A stretch of 64,000 nt of DNA from Ficedula albicollis (lineage: Eukaryota; Chordata; Aves; Passeriformes; Muscicapidae): the NCBI RefSeq assembly GCF_000247815.1, contig NC_021680.1, positions 3,934,722 through 3,998,721 of the forward strand, read 5' to 3'. A model generated the notes under the pieces. The model saw nothing but the letters and a program-made list of their open reading frames with translations, was not told the origin of the DNA and ran no database searches. Every line of letters starts with the position of its first letter. Position 1 is the first letter of the stretch. A program made the translations under genes and the position numbers. Positions 53,529-64,000 of this stretch are shown here, one piece after another.

Positions 53529-53916
53529 GCCGCCGTGTGTGCCGGCTGCGCTGGGGTCACCTTCACAGCGAGCCCCCGGTGCGGGCTGTGTGCGCTGGCG
53601 GTCTCCGGCAATGCCCCGAGCCCCGCCATCCGTGCCCGGGGGTGCCGTGCTCCCGGCGCCTCTCCCCGGGGAATGCCGGCAGGGATGGGCTCGGGGCGCG
53701 CATCCCTTCCTTTCTCCCGCCGTGGTTTTTCGCCCTCTGCCCGTCTCGGGTATTTCCCGTGTGTAAACACGCGGCCGTGGTCCCTGCCTGCGCTGGGTTT
53801 AGCCCGCATGGCAGGCATTCCTATTAGTTTTTATAAATTCTGCGCTCTTCAAGCCTAGCTCAGAACAGAATGCCTATGAGGATTTAAACGTGCCGGAGAC
53901 AAATATTTGAAGCGCT

Positions 53917-53918
<2 letters not shown>

Positions 53919-53947
<29 letters not shown>

Positions 53948-53952
53948 GTTTT

Positions 53953-53984
<32 letters not shown>

Positions 53985-53994
53985 GGTTTTAAAC
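53919..53994. repeat. Duplicated poly-T tract
   Basis: Two runs of 29 T (53919-53947 and 53956-53984) are each followed by a near-identical word, gttttaac and ggttttaaac. The whole is a two-copy repeat with a 37-base period. Confidence 0.8.
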
Positions 53995-54430
53995 GAGGGA
54001 ACGGAGTCATCAGGCTGACCTGGCGGGAACGTAAAGCTCTTCAAGCTTTATGAACCCCCCAAAAATCCCTGTGTCTTCTGCGCCATCCAGATAGCAGGCT
54101 GGACGTGGTGGCCGTGCCCCTGTATTGCAGGGACGAGTAACTATCCCGGCATCAACACTGTGATCTGACAACCTGAGCAGGGAGATGGAGGGCTAGGAGC
54201 AAGCCTGAGTCCTGCCATTAATCTCGGTTTATAGCAGCTTAGCTGTGAGCAGCGCCCCGGGCAGCAACTTTTTCAGCTCCTGTCTCCTTCTTTTCTGGAG
54301 ATCTTGGCAAGGGTCTGGCACCTGGGGGAAAGTGCCCCCTTCTCAAGGAGTCCCTTTGCTGTGGAAGCTGGATGGGAATAGCTGGAGGAGCAGTTGGTGC
54401 TTTTTCATTCAGCGTCCCTGCTCCTGGCAG

Positions 54431-54490
54431 AGGGTTGGGCTGAAAATGGTCTTTAAGGTCCCTTCCAACCCAAAGCACTCTGTGGTTCCA
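54431..54490 (+). mobile_element. CR1 LINE 3' end fragment
   Basis: The stretch containing ggtctttaaggtcccttcc followed by aacccaaagcactctgtggttc is the characteristic 3' tail of CR1 elements, the main LINE family of birds and reptiles. The usual terminal octamer repeat is degraded. Only the tail is recognised, which fits the common 5' truncation. It is the best single clue to taxonomy in the window. Confidence 0.88.
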
Positions 54491-54601
54491 GTGCGACTGG
54501 CATTGTCCCTGCCGTGCAGAGGACACGGGGGCATCTCGTAGCACTGCTCTGAACACAGTTCTCTCCTATGCGCACTTTACTACAGGAAGGCAGTTTGGTT
54601 T

Positions 54602-54622
54602 CCATCCCATCCCATCCCATCC
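54602..54622. repeat. (CCCAT)n microsatellite
   Basis: About four copies of cccat occur between ggtttccat and ccaacc. Confidence 0.9.
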
Positions 54623-55320
54623 AACCTTGTAACAGTGGCTGTTAAACAAATAACAGCCCAAATGTCCGACACTGTCAAGGACTTTTCGTTCTGCATTATC
54701 ATTTATGCTGATACTTGCAGATCTGCAAACGAGCTCACAACATAGCCTGCTTGTTTGCAAATCTGTAGATGACCAGAAAACGCAGTGTAAGGACACTGAC
54801 CCTGCCTTGATGTGGCAGGGGTGGGGAGCACAAGGGTGGGTCCTGGGTGCTGGAATTGTGGTTGTCAGCTGGTTGAGGTGCCTGGAGAAAGGTGGGGAAT
54901 GCAGAGCACATGTGGATATCTGGGCAGGTGGGGCAGAACTGGGGTTTGAGGGGGAAAGTCTGGGACTGCTGAAGCAAGCTTTGAAGCAGGGGATGATGGA
55001 AGTGCTCAGATTGCCTGCCCTGAGGAATTGATGGAAGAAGTGGGGCATTTGGGACCTTTTGGTTGAGGGAGTTGGGGTGTAGCAGTGGGTCCCTCTGCTC
55101 TCAGCCCTGCCATTACCTTTGCTTGCTCTTCCTGGGTGCCCTTTTTCCCTGGAGCCAGGGGGATGAGCTGCCATCCAGCTGCTGCATCTGCTGCTGCCAG
55201 CCCCGTGAGCCTGTCTTGGGCTGTGGGTGCCAGGTGGGTTTTGCTAACCCAGGGTGAGGTCAGGAGCAGCTGAGGTTGCAGGTTCTGCAGGGATGTTGGT
55301 GCTGTGGCATGGTGAGGTGC

Positions 55321-55469
55321 GTGCTGGGCAAGCAGCAAGACCTGCAGCAGTCAGTGCTGCTCTTTCTAATCATTGATCGTCATGCTTTGCATGTTGTGCT
55401 GGGCAAGCAGCAAGTCCTGCAGCAGTCAGTGCTGCTGTTTCTAATCATTGATCGTCATGCTTTGCATGT
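55321..55469. repeat. Two-copy 75-bp tandem duplication
   Basis: The unit starting gtgctgggcaagcagcaag occurs at 55321 and 55396 with about two substitutions (gacctg/gtcctg, gctctt/gctgtt). Confidence 0.85.
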
Positions 55470-58400
55470 CATTACAGGCTTTGCAACAGACCTTTGTGTC
55501 AGAGAAAGGAGGAGTTTGAAAAACCTATAAGTTCTGCCTCTGCCTTTTAGGTTCATGCTGTAATGGTTTTTACTATGGCACAATGACACTTAAGATTGTT
55601 TTATCTTAAAGCAGCAGACATTAGAATGAAATCTGCGTGGGAAACCGTATCCCAAGTGAGCTTGTTGTCCCAGCAAATGTCTGTGGGGACGTGAGAGGCA
55701 GATGTGGAGCAGAGTCGGCCTTGGAGTGTGATCAGGCACTGTGGAACTGCCTTTTGAGATTTTCACCAGTTCCCCTCTGGGTTTCTGTTGGCAGGACAGG
55801 CTTTCCAAGTGGAGAAGAGATACGAACTTGGCACAAAGTCAGAAGATGCGTGTTTGGGGAGGGAATGTTGCTTCCTTCCCTTTTCTTTTTGGTCCAGCAA
55901 ATCTTAGCCCGTTTCTGAGGTGTTTCTCCAGCCATGACCTGGAGCAGGAGGGGCTGGGTGGAAGCAGTGCCTGGGGTGGTGTGTGCCTGCACCTCTGTGG
56001 GCTGAGTGGGGGGGTGTTGAGGTGGAGGATGTGTGTGTGCTTCCCTGAGAGCTGGGCTGTGGGAGGGACATCTCGAGAGCACTGCTCTTCGACACACTCT
56101 GGTGGGCGATTTACTGAAAGTCCATTCAGCTTGGGTGGGGTGTCAGCAAAATCTGGAAGGCTGCCTTGGTGCATCCATGGAGTTTCCTTGTGTGAAAAGG
56201 CTGGGCCTAAACTTAAGGAAGAATAGCGGTGAGGAGTCATGGTGTTGTTCTGCAGTTGTGTGCTTAGTGTGAAACATGAGGTGAGGTGGTGTTCTGCATT
56301 TGTTCTGGCTTCTCTTACTCCTCTGCCATCTGCAGAAGTGATTTTATGATTTGCTCTTCAGCACACATAGCTCCTGGGAGGTTTGACCATAGCACTTTCT
56401 GAAATGCAGGAGAAAAGAATGACTTTGTTTTAGTCATCCCAGAAATGTGACTCAAAATGTCTCACTATCTGGGCGTATCCAGAAGGAAGAAATGCCTACC
56501 TTCTCCTGCTGTTTCTTTCTCCTGTGCACTGAAAGACTTTCCTTTGAGGCAGCCTACATTACATGAAGTTCTCCCTACCACCTGTTAACACTCAGAGTGA
56601 TCTTGCTGCATGGCAAGCACGAAGAGGCAGCAACGCCTTTTTCCTCCCATTTTCTTCACGCTGTGAGAGTGGAAGTAAGAATTGCTCTGTGGATTTTGGT
56701 GTTGGTGTTTTTTAACTTTCCAATCTTCTGATGAATCCGTGGGTGTGAATGGCAGGATGAGTACTGTCTCATGTTGAGGTAGGCTCATGAGGGGATGGCA
56801 CCAGGGAAGGTTGTCCAGGGGAAGAGTGGTCTTGGGGGGAAGGTTCTGTTGCAGTGATCTGCTGAAGCAAGAGAATGCAGTAATAGCCACTCTTCCCATT
56901 CGGATTAGGTTTTAATTGTCACAAACTTGTAAAAGTTGCTGCTAAGCTTTGAACTGTAAAATGGATTGAGACCACTGGACGTGGAGCAGGTGTGACCCAG
57001 TGTCCCTGGGGGTTATGAAGGAAGAAGTCTGCGAACAGACCAGGGAAAAGGCAGTGCTGGGGTTGTTGACTGGGCACTGCCTGAGCATTTCGCGTTCTGG
57101 CTCGTCTCTGTAGCTTGCCTGCTGGGTGAGGAAATGCAGAGGGGCTCCACACATCCCCTGGGCTCACAGGAGGCTCTGGGTGCAGGGCTGTGACTGCTCA
57201 GTGCTGTGGTACAGCGCTGGGGCATTCACAGCAGCCCTGGTACGGACATCCCCAGGGGCAGTGGAAAATTGATGGGGGCGAGATTTCGGATTCAGGCAGC
57301 TGAGTGGATCCTAACAGTGTGTGCTGGTGCCCCAGGCTGTGTGCTCCTCTCTCTGCCAGCTCCCATCTTCTTCCACTGACCTCTCTGGCTGGCTGCTTGC
57401 TGTGGGCTCATGAGTTTCAGGAGGCTCTGTGTGTCACCTCAAGGCATGTCACAGGACATATATGTGACAGGAGGGACGCAAGGAGGACTGCTGGGGCATG
57501 GAGCCACTCCAGCAATCTGCAGGTTTGCACCCCTACCTGGTAATTCCCTGTGCTCGCAGAGTGTCGAGGGGCTTGTGAGCTGTGTGAGGTCCACAGCTGA
57601 CTCTTCCCCACTAGGATTTGCCACAGATTCACTTGGAATGGGACACTCAGCCCTTTGGAGGAAAGGATGCACTCCACTGGGCGTGGGAACTTCTCTTGGC
57701 CAGTGAGAGCTTGTTCTGACCCTGCCTGGCAGCAGTGCATCCTATCATCAGAGAGAGGTGAATAGCTTTTTATAGTAATAATTATGATCAGGTGATGCTA
57801 TGTAATTAAAACCACTGATTAATTCAGGTAGGGAGAGATGTTACTTTAAATATATCTTAACCTTTATTCTGTGGGTATGGTAACATTTAGGAGGGAATTC
57901 TTCCTAGTTAGGATAACTGCTGGCACATTTGTTGGGAGCTGAGGATGGATTTTCAGTACATTTGGAACTAGGAAAATGTCTAATTACTCAGATGACTAGG
58001 TACATTTCAGAAGTGCTTATTTGGAGGCTTTGTTTTGACTTTGTTTGAATAGCATGAAATGCCTAACATTTTACCTCGGAAGGAAATTGAATACAAATGG
58101 AGGCACAGGACAGGCTTTAAAAATATCACTGAGGTGGTGCTGAATGTGTGAGATCCATGGGGAAAAACATCCACAACTGAGCAACGGAGATAAACTTCTT
58201 GGAGTAAAGTGTGGTGGCCAGAGCCAACCATTCTTCTTGGAGTTAGAACATCCTATTTCTCCTCCTTAGTCTTTGAGGAAGAGATCCCAGTGGTCCCTAA
58301 GTGTTCCCCCCATGTAAATCCTATCACTTTGTATGATCCTGCTGAATGTAGTTTGGATGCTTGTATTATTCAGTGAAAGTGTTCTGTCCAGAGGCTGAGT

Positions 58401-61400
58401 GGTTTGTTGGAGACAGAGTTCCAGTGAGACCTCTTTGGAGTCATTTTTCAAGGTGAAGCTTGCGCACGTCAAGAACAGCTCTGAAACAGAGCTTAAAGTC
58501 TCAAAGCCCAAGTCTCTGGATGGGATTTTACCTGGTTTTCAGCTGGGTGCTTTGTGCATGGAGGATGGTGGGAGTGGAAGGAGTGGGCTGCTCTTTTGCA
58601 AGTCCTCTTTCCTTGCCTTCCACCGAGCGAGGGTGCCCAAAGGATCTTCCCCTGTCCCCTGGCAGGTCTGGCCCTGCTTGGCAGGAGGTGGCCCTGCAGC
58701 TGCTTGTCCAGGAAATAGAAGCTCTTGTCGAATGGAGCTGTTGATGCTCCACCTTTCATCAGCTCCGAGCGGGCGGACAGTTTCTGTGGCTGTATCGAAT
58801 TAGCTATGAAATGATTTGCATAATAGATTAATCAACCAGCAACCAAACATCCCTCTTTTCTGCCAAGAAAAGAAAAGCAACAACTCAGCTGTTACAAGAG
58901 GCCATTATGTTCCTTGCAACCCTTAATCTTTCCTTTTTCCAAGAGCGCTCCGTGTTTTGGCCTCACGCAGGAAGCTGGCCTGCTCACTGGCTTCATTTGC
59001 GTCACATCTTGGCAGCTTTCTCCAATTCTTTTGGGCCAAATTTTGCCACCGTTATGGTGACCTTCTAGGGAGGGTATTTCCTATGGAATTGGTGGCTGGC
59101 TGCCAGACGACTCTGTGTTGGCAGGTCCTCTATTAGCCTTCGCCTTTCCATTGAAATTCCTCTGGGCCCCTTGAGCTCCTTCAGAATTGTCCCATTTCCT
59201 TGGGAAGTCGGGGAGCAGGAGAATAAGGGGGAGCAAGTCACCTCAGCACATAACTGAGTGGGCAGGAACTGGTCAGTCTGCTTTATTTTTCCTCCATGTA
59301 AGCCAGCAGTGTGGATTTCCTAAGCTGTGTGGTCCTCCTGCTGCTCCACATGTGACATCTGCGTGTCCTTGCCTGGCTGAAGGATGCCCAGTCAGTGCTG
59401 GGGGAGTTTCCAGTCCGGATGGATCCCAACGTGCAGATGATAAGAGGCTTAACTGGCTAATTGAATGTGATAGCGTGAAGCCTCTCTCGGGGTGAGGTTT
59501 AATTGGATTATGATACTGTACAGTGATGTGGAGGGCTTGCAGGGCATGCAGCCAGCTTCACGAGGAGAGAGTGGATCCTTGCTAATCGCTCGTTTGTTTA
59601 AAATAATGAATTGCCTGGAGAGCTCTGATGGGCGTGTTCTGCTTGCTGCAGCCAGGACCCCTGGGGAAGGGTTCCCTAAAAAACCACACGTGTAGACCCT
59701 GTCCTTGGGCTAGTGCAGGGTCTCCAGGTGAGGAAGATATGAGCTCCTTTTGTTTGGGAAGACAGATGTTGTGTGCTGGAGTCTGGAAGGCGTTTCCTCC
59801 TCTAGAGCCACTTCAGCCTTTCCTGCAGAGCTTTCTGTGCCTGTGTCACTTGTCACAAGCTGTGCCTTTCTTTTGAGCTGTTCCTTCTTGTCTAGCAGCT
59901 GCCAGGCTGCCTTCCAGCACACTTACTTGCAGGGCAATAACTATTTTTTGATCAGGAGTTCAAATGCTTCCCCTGCTCCAGTGGGAAAGCAGGCTGGTTT
60001 TTAAAGTACGTAGCAAAAGTGAAACTGAGAGCAGCTTTTGGAGGCTGTGAAGTTTGCTTGGTGTGTGTATAAGCCAAAGCTGAGGTCTGCAGCCAGACAG
60101 TGTTCAGGTGCTCACCTGGCTCAGGGTATGAGTGGCAGCACCTGAGTTTTGTGTGCAGTGCCTGGGGATTTGTACTTTATGGAAGTCACTGCCTGAGCTG
60201 CTGTTCCTGGGAGTTTTTGCACTGAAAGTAACGATGTTTGTTTTAGTGATGTTTCAAAAGGGTTTGAAATGTGCATGGATGCTCAGATCTGATTTCAGAA
60301 GAGTTGTCGAGGAAAATAGCATTTGTTCTCGTGCAAGCAGATGGATTAGAATAAAACATCAGCTTTGATGTCGTGTCAAGTGTGCTCCTCATGCGTAGCC
60401 TTTGTACTGGTTTGGAGAGTTAACTGTTTGTCTCATCAATGTTTGAATGGGCTGGGAAATGCCCCAAGGATGCCGTGTGTGTCATTTGGGCAGGGAGCAG
60501 CACCTGGGCACTGCCAGCTTTTCATGGACTTCTCCTGTTCCTTGCCGTGGCTGATCCTAACAATCAAATAAATGTGATCACTTTGCTGTTGCTGGGAAAT
60601 GGCAGCTTAGCCACTTTTCCTCCAGTGCTCTAACATGTGGGATAAACCCTCTCATCTCTCCTGCTTGTTTACTTTTTTGGCTGTCAGGTGCTCTGGAGCC
60701 TGTAGGAGGAAAGTGAAAAGCAAAAATTCCAAGGGGGAATGCTGGTGTTTGACCAAAACCTACATAGCTTGCAGGTCCTTCTGGACCTCTGGGAGGTAGT
60801 TGGTTTTTTTTTTTCTAAAAAGGAAAAAAAGGAACAAACCTGGTGATCCAGGATGACTTTTTTTAATTTTTAGTGTGTGTTGCTGGGGAGAAGTGGAGGT
60901 TTGAAGGTGGGAGGCTGTAAAAGAGCAGGGCACGAAGGGTATGCCTGTGTGTGTAGGGTGAAGTGAAACGTGCTCACTGCTCAACAAAGCACTTTATTTT
61001 GCTGTTTAAAGTCTTCTGAAAAAGACACTGCCTGCTTTCATCAGATCCCTTTGCTCTGTTGAGCTCAATTGTTCAACATCTTTTCCTGCTCTTTTTATTT
61101 TTCTACAAAGCCATTGCTGTGCAGGGGCTTGGAGGTGCTTGTCACTGCTGCTGAGTAAATATCCGTGCAGGAGAGAGATTTCTGAAGGGATCTTCACCTC
61201 TGCAGGGAGACACGTGTGGGAGGCTGTAAATGGAGACATGGGCAAACCATGGAGCTCACAAGGTGGTGCTGGCCTGTGTTTCAGGGGTTTTTAGTGCAGG
61301 GCTCTCACTGATGGCCAAAACAAGCCCCAGCTCGCCCATGTGCTTGTCTGGTGCGTGCTTCCCAGCAGGCACTAGGCCAGATCTGGATATAGAGCAGAGA

Positions 61401-62677
61401 ATAACCCCCGTGGGGAGATTCTTAGGAAGCCTTATCTATATATAGTCCATACACTGTGTATCCCCTTTCTGCTGAGATCAGTCTGCCCTGGGAGCGTGGT
61501 TAACGCGGGTGCCGCATCCCGGAGCGCCGCCCTGCGTGCCCTGGCTCCCTCCACACCGGGTGGCACCGGGGAATTCTCTGCTGAGAGCCCCAGCTGTGCT
61601 GTCCCCTGGGTCACCAGGCTGGTGGCACGCTCCCCTGGCTTGTCCTTGTCAGGCAGAGGGAGCAGCTGCGGGGCTGGGGCGCGGCGTTCGTGCCTTCGGA
61701 GCACGCTGCTCTGCTGGCTGCTCTCCTTAAAGCCCTGACATCCCAGCTTGGCACTGACCTGTCACAGAAGGATTTTCATGCCACTGCAGTTCCCTTTCTT
61801 GCAGCTGCTTGCCCAGGAGTTCTGTCAGACGGGCCTGCACGGAGGTTCTGCTGCTTTGGGAATGAGAAGTAATTTGCAGCGCTCAGCCCACCTGCAAACA
61901 AACAAACAAAAAAAAAAAACCCTGTGAGCAGGTGTCTTGGATCAGAAGTGGGAACACACAGTGAGGTGGACAAGGTGCCTTTTTACACAGCAGTGTGGTC
62001 TCCTGTTAATTTATGGGAGGTCTCCTATTAATTTTTCACCATGAGGATGTCTGAGGCCATTTGCAGCCTTCCTTCCCATGTAGGCCATGACTTTTTCCAG
62101 CTGGTGCTCCACCATATTTCGTAGCCTTCTTTCTACTGCAGAGAGTTTGCTGCCCACTTAGCAGTTCTGCAGTACATCCTGAAATCACAGCAGTGAGATT
62201 CCGGGGAACTTTGTACCAGCTTGAAGCGTCAGTGAGCAGCTCACAAGGTTCTGTTGGACCAGCTGGAGGCACGGCTTTCTCTTTGGATGTGTTTGGCTTT
62301 GGGACTGTGGGCCTGGGTCTTCAGAAAACAACCTTTTTTTCCGTGCTAGAGACACGGATTCTTTTCTCTTTTAGGGAGCTGGTCTGGTGGTGTAGCTTCT
62401 ATGAAAGTCATAGGGTTGCTGGAGGACATCTCACATAGGATTTTACAAATATAGCAGGATCGTTTGAGGTCACTCAGTCTTGAGTTTCTTCAGGGATTGC
62501 ACACTTCAGCTGGAGGCTGTGCCAGAGCTCGATTCGATTGCCTCTGGAGGGGCTGTGCCGAAAATGGGTGTTTGTATGGGGTCCAATCTCAGTACAGTCC
62601 TGCAAATTTATCAGATTTTATGTGTGCACTCTTCACTTCAGCTTGGGGTGTGTGTCCTGATTTCAGTGCTGCCTCAG

Positions 62678-63284
62678 CCGTGTGATCACAGTGTGTGACA
62701 GAGACAGGGCTGCAGCTGTTCTCAGCAGAGCAATTCTACAATTGCCTGTCTCCCAGCTGTGGGCAGCCAGCATCAGGGCTGCCTTCCTGCTGCCCATCTG
62801 TGCAGGGCAGGTTTGGAGATGCCAGACACAAGCATTTACCTCTTCTGCCAGATACAGCAAGGCTCCAGCAGCTTGGAGAGCTCTCTCAGATGTGTGCAGA
62901 GCTGCTCTATGTCCTGACACCATCCAGGTCAAGATTAGAGGTGATTTTTGCCTGCTCCTCTGAAGCAGGTGTGGCTGGGGGCTCCGTGTGATCACAGTGT
63001 GTGACAGAGACAGGGCTGCAGCTGTTCTCAGCAGAGCAATTCTACAATTGCCTGTCTCCCAGCTGTGGGCAGCCAGCATCAGGGCTGCCTTCCTGCTGCC
63101 CATCTGTGCAGGGCAGGTTTGGAGATGCCAGACACAAGCATTTACCTCTTCTGCCAGATACAGCAAGGCTCCAGCAGCTTGGAGAGCTCTCTCAGATGTG
63201 TGCAGAGCTGCTCTATGTCCTGACACCATCCAGGTCAAGATTAGAGGTGATTTTTGCCTGCTCCTCTGAAGCAGGTGTGGCTGG
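62678..63284. repeat. Two-copy 301-bp near-perfect duplication
   Basis: 62678-62978 and 62984-63284 show no difference in the two forward reading frames compared, and are separated by five bases. Translations of the two copies agree in both frames. The first difference comes at the end (ctgggg against ctggtg). It is either a very young duplication or a false duplication from assembly. It is not coding by any pattern I recognise. Confidence 0.92.
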
Positions 63285-63794
63285 TGGCTTTTTGTAGGCT
63301 AGCCAATTTGGCTGCTGCCTGCCAGCACCTTGTGCCAGTGCAGGCATTAGAAGGTTCACATGGTGAAGTGGATCATCAGGAGGATACTGACGGGCAGAGG
63401 TGAGGAGGTGGGTTTGTGTTCAGCTGGATCAGTTCTCTGCTGTGCTTTGCACGATAGTTGTGCAGGTGAGGATGGAACAGGTAACTCACTTAACCTAGCG
63501 CTGCCCCAAATTTCTAATTCAGTGTCCTCTTGGAGCCAAGGAAGTGACTTTGAACGACTGTGGGAGGAGAAGCCCAGCCCCTTGTTTAGAGGCTGGTTTT
63601 AGCTCTGTGCCATAAAGCCTGGGTGGTCCAAATGCTTGTGTGTGTTCTGCGGCTCTGTTGTCAGAGCTGCAGAGTGGGTCAGGGTAAAGAGAAGAGATGG
63701 TTGGAGTGGAGCTGCTCTCTCCCGTTTATTGGGAAGTAGGCTTTGGGAGCTGGGCTCTCTGCAGTGAGATTGCCAAATAGACACTTTCTAACTG

Positions 63795-63884
63795 GAGTAT
63801 TTGACAGTGTAACCAAACCTACTGGAGATTGCTGGGGGCTCGAGTATTTGATAGTGTAACCAAACCTACTGGAGATTGCTGGGG
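63795..63884. repeat. Two-copy 47-bp tandem duplication
   Basis: The unit gagtatttga followed by agtgtaaccaaacctactgg occurs at 63795 and 63842 with one C/T difference. Confidence 0.85.
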
Positions 63885-64000
63885 ATGGAACTGAATCTTT
63901 CACACCGATTCTTATGCAAATTTAAACATGTGCTCCCGGCTTCTGATGGGACACCTAGAAACACAACCAGCTCCATTCAGGAATCCCATCCGTGCACTGG

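Larger units (their letters stand above)
53861..64000. other. Region beyond SEC22B without a recognised gene
   Basis: About 10 kb upstream of SEC22B. None of the open frames on either strand (the longest is about 200 codons) shows a domain, signal peptide or exon pattern that I can name. It contains poly-T tracts, a CR1 tail, a CCCAT microsatellite and three tandem duplications. AT-rich blocks at 57770-57860, 58795-58900 and 59440-59620 look like possible conserved non-coding sequence, but this cannot be shown here. Confidence 0.5.

Noticed and set aside
62663..63238. 191-codon minus-strand frame with internal repeat as a novel repeat protein
   Set aside because: The internal repeat merely reflects the 301-bp DNA duplication, which keeps frame because 306 is divisible by three. 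No start context, splice pattern or homology supports it.

Overview
This is a vertebrate nuclear segment, almost certainly avian. It carries split genes with GT-AG introns, a CR1-type LINE 3' tail (54431-54490), two kinds of LTR-retrovirus long terminal repeat, and CpG-rich promoters. A songbird is plausible from the LTR type, but that is recall and not proof. No bacterial or phage features are present, and I see no undescribed multi-gene system. The unusual content is structural: repeat architecture and assembly behaviour.

Two protein-coding genes are recognisable, both on the minus strand and arranged head-to-tail. The 5' part of NOTCH2 fills about 1-38 kb. Exons 5 (7207-7329), 4 (13896-14231), 3 (14915-15174) and 2 (24484-24565) encode EGF repeats 7 back to 1 of the Notch receptor ectodomain. 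Exon 1 (signal peptide) and the start site are not visible. They most likely lay where the sequence is now a 3441-base run of pure G (34756-38196). The rest of the gene continues beyond base 1. SEC22B is complete. Five coding exons between 52549 and 46486 join in frame to a 215-residue R-SNARE with longin domain, SNARE motif and C-terminal membrane anchor. A 3' UTR of about 1.9 kb ends near 44615. Its CpG-rich promoter is also interrupted by two poly-G runs.

Seven poly-G runs (66 to 3441 bases) occur, all as G on this strand. At least four are bordered by a direct duplication of the flanking sequence. They behave like gap filler or signal-loss bases and not like real DNA, and every glycine-rich or proline-rich open frame across them should be ignored.

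The other notable content is repeats. A 16-copy, 55-bp minisatellite with a 165-bp three-variant higher-order pattern lies 98 bases inside NOTCH2 intron 4. A tandem duplication at 12678-12863 carries an exactly inverted 29-bp core. A nearly perfect 301-bp duplication lies at 62678-63284. More than a dozen two- or three-copy tandem duplications with 30-134 bp units are spread over the window. SEC22B intron 4 holds two adjoining LTRs, one related to an LTR in the opposite orientation in NOTCH2 intron 1. From 53.8 kb to the end I can support no gene.
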